Assembly: GCA_037043455.1 (NCBI GenBank)
Contig: JAWPHD010000227.1
Location: 186,001 to 250,000 of the forward strand
Direction: 5' to 3'
From: Cyrtodaria siliqua
Lineage: Eukaryota; Mollusca; Bivalvia; Adapedonta; Hiatellidae
DNA: 64,000 nucleotides
A program made the position numbers and the translations under genes. The notes beneath the pieces were generated by a model, which saw only the letters and a list, made by a program, of their open reading frames with translations, ran no database searches and had not been told where the DNA came from. Below are positions 32,460 through 43,634 of the stretch, in pieces (within the stretch, counting starts at the first letter, position 1; each line of letters begins with the position of its first letter).

Positions 32460-34265
32460 TGTCAAGGTCACACTTGAAGTTCATAGGTAAAAAACAGGTA
32501 CGCAATTTGACCGTAACGTCACAACCCCTGCAGGGATTTTCGAATATCTTGGCACAAGTGATCACCATAACAAGACGATGTGTCGCGTGCAAAACCCAGG
32601 TCCGTACCTCAAAGGTCAAGGTCACACTTGAAATTCATACGTCAAAAACAAGTACGCAATTTCGTGTCCGGACCGTAATGTCACAACCCCTGCAGGGATT
32701 TTTAAATAATTTGGCACAAATGATCACCATAACAAGACAATGTGTCGCGCGCAAAACCCAGGTCTTCAAGGTCAAGGTCACATTTGGAGGTCAAAAGTCA
32801 AATTGTGTCCGGTCAATAACTCTGGCATTCATGGACGGATTTTCAAATAACTTGGCACAATGTCGCACGCAATACCCAGGTCCATACCTCAAAGGTCAAG
32901 GTCACACTTGCAGTTCATAGGTCAAAATCAGGTATGCAATTTCATGTCCGGACTGTAACGTCACAACCCCTGCAGGGATTTTTAAATAACTTGGCACAAG
33001 TGATAACCAACACAAGACGATGTGTCGCGCGCAAAACCCTGGTCTTCAAGGTTAAGGTCACACTTGGAGGTACGCATTTTCGTGTCCAGACCGTAACGTC
33101 ACAACCCCTGCAGGGATTTTTAAATAACTTGGCACAAGTGATCACCATAACAAGATGATGTGTCGCGCGCAAAATCCAGGTCCGTACCTCAAAGGTCAAG
33201 GTCACACTTGCAGTTCATAGGTCAAAAAAAGGTACGCATTTTGGTGTTCGGACCGTAACTTCACAACCCCTGTAGGGATTTTTAAATTACTTGGCACAAG
33301 TGATCACCATAACAAGACAATGTGTCGCGCGCAAAACCCAGGTCTTCAAGGTCAAGGTCACATTTGGAGGTCAAAAGTCAAATTGTGTCCGGTCAATAAC
33401 TTTGGCATTCATGGACAGATTTTCAAATAACTTGGCACAATGTCGCATGCAATACCCAGGTCCATACCTCAAAGGTCAAGGTCACACTTGCAGTTCATAG
33501 GTCAAAAACAGGTTCGCAATTTCGTGTCCGGACTGTAACGTCACAACCCCTGCAGGGATTTTTAAATAACTTGGCACAAGTGATTACCAACACAAGACGA
33601 TGTGTCACGCACAAAACCCTGGTCTTCAAGGTTAAGGTCACACTTGGAGGTACGCATTTTCGTGTCCAGACCGTAACGTCACAACCCCTGCAGGGATTTT
33701 TAAATAACTTGGCACAAGTGATCACCATAACAAGACGATATGTCGCGCGCAAAATCCAGGTCCGTACCTCAAAGGTCAAGGTCACACTTGCAGTTCGTAG
33801 GTCAAAAACAGGTACGCATTTTGGTGTTCGGACCGTAACTTCACAACCCCTGTAGGGATTTTTAAATAACTTGGCACAAGTGATCACAAAAAACAAGACA
33901 ATGTGTCTCACGCAAAACCCAGGTCTTCAAGGTCAAGGTCACACTTGGAGGTCAAAAGTCAAATTGTGTCCGGTCAATAACTCGGGCATTCTTGGACAGA
34001 TTTTCAAATAACTTGGCACAAGTGCTTATCACAACAAGATATGTCACGCACAAAATCCAGGTCTGTGGCCCCAAGGTCAAGCTCACACTTAGAGGTCAAA
34101 GGTCAAATCGTGTCAGGTCAATAATTTTTGCATGCCTGGACGGATTTTCAAATTACTTGGCACAAGTGCTCAACACAACCAAACGACATGTCGCGCACAA
34201 AATCCAGGTCCATGGCTGCAAGGTCAAGGTCATACTGTACTTAAAGGTCAAAGGTGACTTCGGGG
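32460..34265 (+). repeat. Satellite-like tandem array with 580-bp higher-order period
   Basis: Basic units share AACCCCTGCAGGGATTTTTA, AACTTGGCACAAGTGATCAC and CAAAGGTCAAGGTCACACTT. Distinct unit types recur in the same order: the CATTTGGAGGTCAAAAGTC unit occurs at 32781, 33361 and about 33940, giving a higher-order period of 580 bp. Long frames such as 32309-32920 and 33571-33855 are just this array read through and recur in both strands. I do not regard them as genes. Confidence 0.9.
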
Positions 34266-34278
34266 GCATTTGTCACTT

Positions 34279-34547
34279 ACATAATTGAATTGGATTTTAT
34301 AGTCGCACCAACAGCTAAGGTCATATGGCGACTTTCCAGCTTCCACTGGTGGAGGAAAACCCCAGGTGCCCCTCCGGGCAATTTTCGTGCACGGCGGGCA
34401 CCTGGGTAGAACCACCGACGTTCCGCAAGCCAGCTGGATAGCTTCCTCACATAAAGATTCCTAGGCCTCTGAGGGACCGAACCTACAGCGGTGAGGGGCA
34501 AGTGATTGCAAGTCAGAGACCCTAACCACTCGGCCACGGACGCCCCT
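34279..34547 (-). repeat. tRNA-derived SINE, minus strand
   Basis: Read on the minus strand from 34547: a tRNA-like head with A box TGGCCGAGTGGTTAGG, a Leu/Ser-like arrangement, and B box AGGTTCGGTCCC. A body with GTGAGGAAGCTATCCAGCTG and a 3' end with AATCCAATTCAATT follow. Near full length. Confidence 0.85.
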
Positions 34548-34612
34548 GATATTTCTTGTTTTTTATAAAATCACCCCACCACTCAGTGCTGACAGTACAT
34601 ATCTATAAATTA

Positions 34613-34760
34613 GGCGTGGCCGAGTGGTTAACGTCTCTGACTTGAAATCACTTGCCCCTCACCGCTGTAGGTTGGATCCCTCAGGGGCCTAGGAATCTTT
34701 ATGTGAGGAAGCTATCCAGCTGGCTTGCGGAACGTCGGTGGTTCTACCCAGGTGCCCTGT
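34613..34760 (+). repeat. tRNA-derived SINE, plus strand, 3'-truncated
   Basis: Same SINE as at 34279-34547 but inverted, 65 bp away. A box TGGCCGAGTGGTTAACG, degraded B box (AGGTTGGATCCC). Identity continues to CCAGGTGCCCTG, where it stops. The two copies form about 150-bp inverted arms. Confidence 0.85.
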
Positions 34761-34952
34761 TTTTTTCGTTTGCGGACATTTCTTGCACAATTGAACAGCT
34801 GCCATCAAAACATGAAATACATTTGAAGTTGATGTCGATGCCAATCGATCCCTGTGTCTTTATTCATACAGATTTCACATTTATTTTAAACGTTGCATAT
34901 TTAAGGTACTGTCAAATTATTGTGTAACAATGTCTATAGATTCGTATTCACC

Positions 34953-35045
34953 CCCATGAAATTTACTCGACAGTGGAACTAATCGACCGTTTCTGTTTTG
35001 AACTACATATTCCCAAATGCATTCAAAACCATACAGTCTATTTTT
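34953..35045 (+). repeat. Repeat X, left half interrupted by a family B element
   Basis: Matches about 56600-56739 (GACCGTTTCTGTTTTG, AAACCATACAG, CTATTTTT). The match resumes at 36674 after the family B element, making this an occupied site whose empty form is at 56739. Confidence 0.85.
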
Positions 35046-36673
35046 AGCTCACCTGAGCCGAAGGCTCAAAGGTGAGCTATTGGGATCACTCTTCGTCCGT
35101 CGTCCGTCGTCCGTCGTTCGTCATCCGTCGTCGTCGTTAACTTTTGCTTCAAACGACTTCTCCTCAGAAACCGCTTGGCCAATTTTGACCAAACTTCACG
35201 TGGATGATCCTTAGATGAATGGTTTTTAGATTTGTTAAAATTAGGTCAGTGCGACATCCAAGATGGCCGCCATTACCATATATGGTTGAAACCTTAAAAA
35301 ATCTTCTTCTCAAGAACCGCTGGACAGATTTCAACAGTTTTTCTTTTAAACTGATCGCCAACGTCTAGACTATCAAGTTTGTTCAAATGAAGTCCCCGGG
35401 TTCAAAAAATGGCCATGCCCCATGGGTCCAAAGTTTTTATATTGAAATTTTGCAGTTTTTTCATATAGACATATAGGAAAAAACTTTTAAAAATCTTCTT
35501 CTCTGAAACCACAAGGCACAGAGGTCTCATGTATTACATGTAGCATCAGCTTATGGTCCTCTACTAAGTTTGTTAAAATGGTGACCCTGGGGTCAAGTTT
35601 GTCCCCTCCCCGTGTGTCACAATTTTACATAGACTTATATAGGATTTTTTTTTTTAAATCTTCTTCTCGGAAACTGCAAGAGCCAGAGGTTAGATATTTT
35701 GCACTTACTATAAGCTTATGGTCCTTTACCAAGTTAGTTCAAATGGTGACCCTGGGGTCACATTTGGCCCCGCCCCGAGGGTCACGTTTTACATAGACAT
35801 GTATGGGAAAAACTTAAAAAATCTTCTTCTCTGAAACTGCAAGAGCCAGAGGTTTAATATTTTGCATTTGCTATAAGCTTATGGTCCTCTACCAAGTTTG
35901 TTCAAATGGTGACCCAGTGGTCACATTTGGCCCCGCCCCGGGGGTCACAGTTTTACATAGGCTTGTATAGGGAAAAACTGAAAAAAATCTTCTTGTTAAA
36001 ATGGTGACCCTGGGGTCAAATTTGTCCCCGCCCCGGGGGTCAGTTTTACATAGACTTATATAGGATTTTTTTTTAAAAAATCTTCTTCTCGGAAACTGCA
36101 AGAGCCAGAGGTTTGATATTTTGCATTTACTATAAGCTTATGGTCCTCTACCAAGTTTGTTCAAATGGTGACCTTGGGGTAAAATTTGACCCCACTCCGT
36201 GGGTCACAGTTTTACATATAGGAAACATATTAAAGTCTTCTTCTCTGGAACTACAAGAGCCAGAGGTTTAATATTTTGCATTTACTATACTCTTATGGTC
36301 CTTTACCAAGTTTGTTCAAATGGTGACCCTGGGTTCACATTTGGCCCAGCCCCAGGGGTCACGTTTTACATAGATTTGTATAGGGAAAAAATAAAAAAAT
36401 CTTCTTCTCTAAAACCACAAAGCACACAGCTCTCATATATTACATGTAGCCCTGGGGTCACATTTGGCTCTGCCCAATGTGTTACTCTCTAGCACCTTCA
36501 TTTTGTATTTGATCTTTACCAAAATGTGTCAGTGTCTTAAACTGTCTATATCAATGTTGTTATACACAACAGAGCCCACATTTCTTGAACAATCTTAACC
36601 AAACTTGCACAGATTATATATGGTTCAAATTAACTCAGGTGAGCGATATAGGGCCATCATGGCCCTCTTGTTT
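35046..36673 (+). mobile_element. Family B hairpin-headed element, complete, Helentron-like
   Basis: 5' end AGCTCACCTGAGCC pairs with GGCTCAAAGGTGAGCT to make the head hairpin. A (CGTC)-rich stretch and about eight ~170-bp units follow (TCTTCTTCTCTGAAACTGCA, GTTCAAATGGTGACCCTGG). The 3' end holds CTCAGGTGAGC (36634-36644), the exact inverse of 35047-35057. A 17-base palindrome AGGGCCATCATGGCCCT (36650-36666) and CTTGTTT follow. The flanks join to match the empty paralogue at 56721-56760, with no target duplication beyond the T run. No coding sequence. Confidence 0.85.
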
Positions 36674-36992
36674 ATAACATGTTTTTTCTTCCTCTGCGTA
36701 AGAATAAATAACATTACTGCACAAAACAATGTCCTCTTTCCATCTTTTAGTAGTAGGCTAGCCATTTTCATGCTGCATTGTTGTCACCGAGACGCTTGCA
36801 ATTACGTAAGTACCAGAATGATATGAAACAACTGAAAATGACCCAAATTGAAAAATTAAAAAAAACACAAAGAAAACAACAGTTTATGTTGTTTGAAAAA
36901 AATTGTTTGAGTCAGCGGGAAAGACATGGGTCGGGCGGAAACTGCAAACAAACAATATTTTATTTTAGGCCTAAAGGTGCACTTTTATTATT
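36674..36992 (+). repeat. Repeat X right half and following decayed sequence
   Basis: 36674-36800 matches 56741-56870 (GCGTAAGAATAA, CATTACTGCACAAAACAATG). After it, 36840-36985 resembles 59730-59800 (GGGTCGGGC..AACTGCAAACAA, ATATTTTATTTTAGGCC), another dispersed fragment. Confidence 0.75.
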
Positions 36993-37687
36993 AGCTCGAC
37001 TATTCGAAGAATAAGAGAGCTTATAGAATCACCCCGGGGTCGGCGTTGGCGTCGGCGTCGCGCGCGTCCCACATCAAGGTTTGCGTGTAAGCTGTGTTTA
37101 CAAGTCTATATCTCTTACATTTCTTATCCTACCACAACCAAATTTGTTCATGGGCTTCCTTGTAGCATTATCTTAAGGGGCTGCATAAGCAATTTTTGGT
37201 TCCTGTAACCCATGGGGCTCCCATGGGAACCCAAATTATGATAGCCCATAAAATGTGCCCCATTTCACATCAAATTTGCGTGTAAGCTGTGTTTTACAAG
37301 TCTATATCTCTTACAATTCTTTACCCTAGCACAACCAAATTTGGCCATTAGCTTCCTTATAGCATTATCGTAAGGGCTGCTTAAGTAATTTTGGTTCCTG
37401 TAACCCCTGGGCTCCCATGGAACCCAAATTCTGTTTCACATCAAATTTTGCGTGTAAGCTGTGTTTACAGGGCTATATCTCTTACATTTTTTGTCCTAGC
37501 TGAACTAAATTTTGGAATTGGTTTCCTTACAGTATGTTGTAAAGGGTTGGAAAAGTAATTTTGTCTTCTGCAAATTCTGGGCTCCCTTGGAACCCAAATT
37601 GTGATGGCCCATAAAATGTGCAATAAATGCAGATCTAGTGTTTTTTTTCATATTTCTGTGTTGCTTTTGTCAGTTCTTACACATATA

Positions 37688-37688
<1 letters not shown>

Positions 37689-37722
<34 letters not shown>

Positions 37723-37732
37723 TTGCCTTGAA
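37689..37732. repeat. Poly-C tract, 44 bases
   Basis: An uninterrupted run of C in family D. Can form i-motif/G-quadruplex structures on the two strands; length in the assembly is likely unreliable. Confidence 0.95.
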
Positions 37733-37753
37733 AATCTAATTTTGTTGTTTTTT

Positions 37754-40497
37754 ATCTCTACTGGCCAAAGGCCAGCAGAGCTTATGAGATGCGGAGTTGT
37801 CCGTCGTCCGTCGTTAACTTTTGTCCCGTTAAGACGATAGGGCCTTCATTTTTCATCCGATCTTTATCAAACTTTAACAGGTTGTTAATATCAATGAAAG
37901 CTCGGATGATTTCAAAAACCAGCCAGATCGGACAAGTAACAACGGAGTTATGGCCCTTGATTTAGTTAAAAATGCTATATTGCTATATTTTGCCTCGTTA
38001 AGACGATAGGGCCTTCAGTTTTCATCCTATCTTTACCAAACTTTACCACATTGTTAATATCAATGAAAGCTCGGACAAGTTCGAAAACCAGCCAAATCGA
38101 AATAGTAAGAGCGGAGTTATGGTCCTTGATTTAGTTAAAAACGCTATATTGCTATTATTTTCTTGTTAAGACGATAGGGCCTTCGTTTTTCATCCTATCT
38201 TTACCAAGCTTTACCACATTGTTAATATCAATGAAAGCTCGGACAAGTTCGAAAACCAGCCATATCGGACTAGTAACAGCAGAGTTGATTTAGTTAAAAA
38301 TGCTATATTTTGCCTCGTTAATACGATAGGTTCATTGTTCATCCGATCTTTATCAAACTTTATCAGATTGTTAATGTCGTTGAAAGCTCGAACAAGTTCG
38401 AAAACCAGCCTTATCGGACCAGTAACAGCAGAGTTATGGCCCTTGATTAGGTAAAAATGATATATTTTGCCTCGTTAAGACGATAGGGGCTTCATTGTTC
38501 AGCCGATCTTTACCAACACTATCAGATTGTTAATATCAATGAAAGCTCGGACAAGTTCGAAAACCAGCCATATCGGACTAGTAACAGCCGAGTTATGGCC
38601 CTTTATTTAGTTAAAAATGTTATATTTTGCCTCGTTAAGACGATAGGGGCTTCATTGTTCCGATCCTTACCAAACTTTATCAGATTGTTAATATCAATGA
38701 AAGCTTGGACAAGTTTGAAAACCATTCATATCGGACCATTACAGCGGAGTTATGGCCCTTGATATAGTTCAAAATGCTATATTTTGTCTTGTTAAGAAGT
38801 TAGGGCATTCATTTTTCATCCGATCTTTACCAAGCTTTATCAGATTGTTAATGTCAATGAAAGCTCGGTCAGGTTCGAAAACTAGCCAGATCGGACCAGT
38901 AACAGCGAAGTTATGGCCCTTGATTTTGTTATAACATGCTATAATTTGCCTCGTCATACGATAGGGCCTTCATTTTTCATCTTATCTTTGCCAAACTTTG
39001 CCAGATTTTATGACTTTTTTTATATTATTATTTATTATTTTTTTAATTTAATTTTTTTTTTTATATATTTTTTTTTTTTCATTACTTTTTTTTGAATTTT
39101 TATTTTTTATTTTTTAGCTTGACTGATCAGAGATCAGCAGAGCTTATGCCGTGGTGCGCCGTCCGTCTGTCCGTCCATCGTCCGTCCGTCTGTCCGTCCG
39201 TCTGTCTGTCTGTCCCTAAACTTTTATTTGTAGCGACTACTCCTCTGAAACTACTGGACGGATATGTATGAAACTTTACAGAAATGTTGCCCATGAAGTC
39301 TAGTTGATCCTAGCAAAAATTCATGTTGATGTGAAATCCAAGATGGCCGCCAAAGCTAAAAATAGATTTTTAAAATACAAGTTTGTAGCGACTACTCCTT
39401 GAAAACCATAAGTGATATTGATATGTGACTTTTTCTAAAATAATCGGCATGACATGATGTTGGTCCTTGTCGAAAATCGTTTTGATTCAACATTAAACAT
39501 GGCTGCCAGCGGCCATCTTTGTTTACATAGATCTATATAGTAAAAACTTGTAGCGACTACTCCTCTGAAACTACTCGGCAGATTTTCATGAAACTTTACA
39601 GGAATGTTGCTCTTGATGTCTAATTGATCCTAGCAAAAATTCAGGTCGGCCAGAAATTCAAGATGGACTCCACAGCTAAAAATAGATTTTTAAAAATAAG
39701 TTTGTAGCGACTACTTCTTGAAAACTATAAGTGATATTGATATGGCACTTTTTCTAAAATGATCAGCATGACATGGTGTTGATCATAGTCGAACACTATT
39801 TTGATTCAATGTTAAACATGGCTGCCAGTGACCATCTTTGTTTACCTAGACTTATATAGTAAAAACTTGTAGCGACTACTCCTATGAAACTACTTGACGG
39901 ATGTTCATGAAACTTCACAGGAATGTTTCTCTTGATGTCTAGTTGATCCTAGAAAAATTTCAGGCTGATCGGAAATTCAAAATGGCCACCACGGCTAAAA
40001 ATAGATGTAAAATAAATAAATTTGTAGCGACTACTACTTGAAAACTGTAAGAGATATCGTTATGGGACTTTTTCTAAAATGATAAGTTTGACATGATGTT
40101 GATCCTTGTCAAAAATTATTTGACATTAAAGATGGCCGCCAGCGGCCATCTTTGTTTACATTGTTTACATAGAGTTATATAATGAAAACTTGTAGCGACT
40201 ACTATGAAACTACTTGATGGATTTTCATGAAACTTCACAGGAATGTTGACCTAGCTATCAAAAATCTATCAGTAGAGCTTCAAGGTCATTGACCTCTTGT
40301 TTTATTTTTATTGTCTCTACTGGCCAAGTTCGAAAACCAGCCAGATCAGACCAGTAATGGCGGAGTTATAGCTCTTGATTTAGTTAAAAATGCTATATTT
40401 TGCCATATTTTTAGATGATAGTCACTCGTTTTGTTGATGTTATAAGAGCCATATAAGCCAGTAGAGCGTCCACAGGCCCTCTTGGGACTCTTGTTTT
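37754..40497 (+). mobile_element. Family C hairpin-headed element nested in D
   Basis: Begins ATCTCTACTGGCCAAAGG with inverse GCCAGCAGAGCT, then GTCCGTCGTCCGTCG and ~160-bp units (GTTAAGACGATAGGGCCTTC, AAAGCTCGGACAAGTTCG, GGAGTTATGGCCCTTGAT). The 3' end holds CCAGTAGAGC (40458), the inverse of the 5' end, then AGGCCCTCTTGGGACT and CTTGTTTT. It is entered by family A at 39116. A partial extra C head after the A copy (about 40313) suggests internal rearrangement. Confidence 0.85.
39116..40302 (+). mobile_element. Family A element nested in C
   Basis: Starts AGCTTGACTGATCAG after a long T-rich run. It carries GTCCGTCTGTCTG, several TGTAGCGACTACTCC units, CAGTAGAGCT at 40270-40279, the palindrome AGGTCATTGACCT at 40283-40295, and CTTGTTT. 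Complete by the criteria of this family. Confidence 0.85.
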
Positions 40498-41378
40498 TTG
40501 TTTTTTTACATATTTCTGTGTTGTTTTAGTCATTTTTTTTAATTTTTTTTTTTTACGTATTTCTTTGTCTTTGTTGTTTTAGTCAATTCTTACACATATA
40601 TGTTGCCCTCTCACCCCGCCGCAAACCCACTTCCGCCTCTCCCCCCGCTCTCCCCCACACCTCACCCCCACTTGAAACTATTTTTTTTTTACATATTTCT
40701 GTGTAGTTTTGGTCAATTCTTACACATAGTTATGTTGTGCTCCCAACCCCACCCCACATTGTTGTAGCCTTGTTTTCTGATGGTATATACTAGCTATAAA
40801 TTTATTATTCTCCGAAAAATCGAATAGTCGAGCTGCGCTGTTCTCCGACAGCTCTTGTTAAAACTTGGTATAATAAACATTAAATTTGATCGATCTGTTG
40901 AGCTAAATTATCATAAAAAAATCGACCCGCACTACAAACATCGTTGAAAGTGCCTGATTGTGTTTTTAGTTATCCTCCGATTTTCACTATAGGAGTTCCT
41001 CTGACCCTATAAAGCAGCAAAAAAAAACAAGGCTTTTATAGTTCAGAGAAGGCTCGGATTAGTTGTACTGATGCATGACTTGAATAAGTTTAAGCATGCT
41101 GTCAGCCGCATCAACCACATCAAACCATAAGTGTTGCAGTGTTGTTTTTTTATACCCTAATTTTATCTTTTTCACACTTTAATTTTAACACACCTTTCGC
41201 ACTATTTCCTCACCTTTTCTTACTTTTAAACTTTTTATCTTCTCTACTAACAGACACAGGCACGCAACCTGCTCGAACTTACTCGTGAGTGTGTGCAGCA
41301 GTATACAGAGATAGATAGAGATAGAGATAGATTATAAGATAGAAACTTCACACAGTGGTTTCTCCTAATAGGTCATAT

Positions 41379-41779
41379 ACCACTATTGCATTTTCCATAG
41401 GCCTCCATTATAGCCTTTTGGCCTGGCCTACAACACCTATTCCTATATCGGAACGGATGATAAAACCTAACTTTTTTCAAAGTATTGTAATGCTTTAAGC
41501 CTCTAATATTGCACTGAAGGTGGGCACCCCCAGAATGGCAGTAAAGAAATTTTACTTTTTGCAAATATACTCTCAGTACAATTGTACCCATAAAAATGCA
41601 GTCAAAATATCCTAAATGAACATGTTTTATGTTGGAAATATATTTTTTGGATGTTTTATGGGGATTTGTTATGATCTGGATAATTTAATTCAATCAGAAT
41701 CTACCTTACAATCTGACTATATGCCCTAATAGACCCTATACTTTTTTCAACCAATCAGAAGCCCCAAATCAATAGTGGT
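41379..41779. mobile_element. Candidate 401-bp MITE with short inverted ends
   Basis: ACCACTATTG at 41379-41388 is inverted exactly at 41770-41779, with a little more similarity outside. AT or TA flanks are possible but the duplication is not clear. No coding sequence. Confidence 0.4.
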
Positions 41780-41790
41780 ATGTAATAGAT

Positions 41791-41866
41791 AGAGTATGGT
41801 TTCATTGAGTTGGTTCATTTAAACATCGAGGTGTTTAAATTAACCAACGAGATGAAACCATACTCT
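41791..41866. repeat. Hairpin, 35-bp arms, 6-base loop
   Basis: Arms 41791-41825 and 41832-41866 pair at 31 of 35 positions; loop TCGAGG. The left arm resembles a segment at about 46666-46705 (GAGCTGGTTAATTTAAA), so this may be a dispersed foldback family. Confidence 0.85.
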
Positions 41867-42341
41867 ATTTGTTTTGTAGCATGTCCATTTCAGCTCTATT
41901 TCAGTTATTCTAACTGTTATTCTTACAGTTATTCTGACAGGTCTTATTTTCAATTAAACGATTTACGCCTGTGTCTGAACAAAGAGAATTGTCTGTGACC
42001 ATGCTACAAGTGACCTAAAATCGCTGGTTATCTAGTACTGGTAGCATGAACCACAAGGGAAGTAACTTCCGTATGTAATGTCAAATTTTACTGTGCAATA
42101 AGTCCGTACTGATAATCTCCGTTGTTATGGGGTTTAGAAAATGCTGTTTTTAAGTTGTTTTTCCATTGGCTGGATGTCTCCAGGCAACCAACGAAAACAG
42201 TTGATAAATTGGAGGCTGGGTGCACATGATTTCTGGGCCAGTTCAAGAATTATTTCAATTAGAAAACACCACATGAAAATTATGAAGGAGTGCAAAACCC
42301 CTAAAAGCTTTGTGCACCAGCACAAATTTGATATCATTAAC

Positions 42342-43634
42342 ACTATTCGAAGAATAAGAGAGCTCACCCCGGTGTCGGCGTCCCATATCAAGGTTTGCGT
42401 GTAAGCTGTGTTTACAAGTCTATATTGTCTCTTACATTTCTTATCCTAGCACAACCAAATTTGGCCATGGGCTTCCTTAAAGCATTATCTTAAGGGCTGC
42501 ATTATAAGCAATTTTGGTTCCTGTAACCCATGGGCTCCCATGGAACCCAAAATCTGGTAGCCCTTAAAATGTGTCTATTTCACAACAAATTTTGCGTGTA
42601 AGCTGTGTTTACAGGTCTATATCTGTTACATTTCTTGTCCTAGCTCAACTAAATTTGGGAATTGGTTTTCTTATAGTATGTTGTAAAGGGTTGCATAAGT
42701 CATTTTGTCTTCTGCAAATTCTGGGCTCACATGGAACCCAAATTGTGATGGCCCAAAAAATGTGCAATAAAGGCAGATCAAGGTTTGCGTGTAAGCTGTT
42801 GTATATGGCTAAAATTTTGGTTTGGGATTTCTTATAGCATTATTCATCTTACTCAAACTTCACCCATATTGGGGCATGGGCTCCCTCCTCCCCCACCCCA
42901 CCCCAATTTTTTATTTATATTTTTTACATATTTCTATGTTGTTGTGGTCAACTCTTACGCATATAGAGCTATGCTTTATCAGTTTATCAATATGTTCCAC
43001 ACCCCACCCTCCAACCATCCCACCACCCCATCATCAACACCACCCGAATGTTTTTTTTTTTTTTTACAGATGTCTTTGTTTTATCAAACCTACACGTATA
43101 TCAATGATGAGTCCTGGCCCTGCCGCACCCGCCATTGGTTAATGGGCTCCCCTCACATGGAGGACAGGGGGAGGTGAATTGTTTTCATTTTATCTTCCAT
43201 TATTTGGATATTAATTTTTTTAATTTGAACGCAATCATTACATAAAACGATTTAGATTAAATTCCGATACACAGATGAAATATCAATAAAATAAACTGAA
43301 ATGAGGCCACAATAAAAATTGCTAGATATCCCCTCCCTCCCTGAGTTGCCTTTCAACCAGAAATTTCTTTAAAATGACAGCAATTTTGGATTAAAACTGG
43401 TAAAAACTAAAAAAATAAAATTTCTCACACTGCCCCAAATTTTACGATAATTTGTTTGAGATTCTAACAATAATTTTATATCAACTTGAGATTCTATACA
43501 TGCCCCACCCCAACCACCCCCACCCCCACATTGTTTTAGGCCTGTTTTCTGATGGTATATATTGGCTATATAATTTATTATTCTCTGAAAAATCGAATAG
43601 TCGAGCTGCGCTGTTCTCCAACAGCTCTTGTTTT
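42342..43634 (+). mobile_element. Family D element, second copy
   Basis: Head partly lost (begins CACTATTCGAAGAATAAG). Body repeats AAGGTTTGCGTGTAAGCTGT and C-rich/ACATATTTCT segments. Complete 3' end with CGAATAGTCGAGCT at 43594-43607, then CAGCTCTTGTT. Proline-rich frames here are readings of the C-rich core. Confidence 0.75.

Larger units (their letters stand above)
36993..40859 (+). mobile_element. Family D hairpin-headed element, interrupted by family C
   Basis: 5' end AGCTCGACTATTCG followed by GAATAAGAGAGCTTA. The inverse CGAATAGTCGAGCT is at 40821-40834, near the 3' end, then a GAGCTG/CAGCTC stem and CTCTTGTT. The interior repeats AAGGTTTGCGTGTAAGCTGT and ACATATTTCTGTGTTGTTTT. A family C element occupies 37754-40497, and the D sequence resumes cleanly after it. 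Confidence 0.85.
40860..42341. other. Stretch between two family D elements
   Basis: No gene. Holds a GATAGATAGAGATAGA microsatellite near 41310-41335, a candidate 401-bp inverted-repeat element at 41379-41779 and a hairpin at 41791-41866. The remainder is unrecognised. Confidence 0.5.

Noticed and set aside
32309..34288. Proteins with repeated VRTVTSQPLQGFLNNLAQVIT
   Set aside because: Direct translation of the 580-bp satellite. Equivalent frames exist on the other strand, with no start context or non-repeat sequence.
42785..43177. Proline- and histidine-rich frames in the second family D element
   Set aside because: C-rich tandem core read through; the same text recurs in the other D copies.
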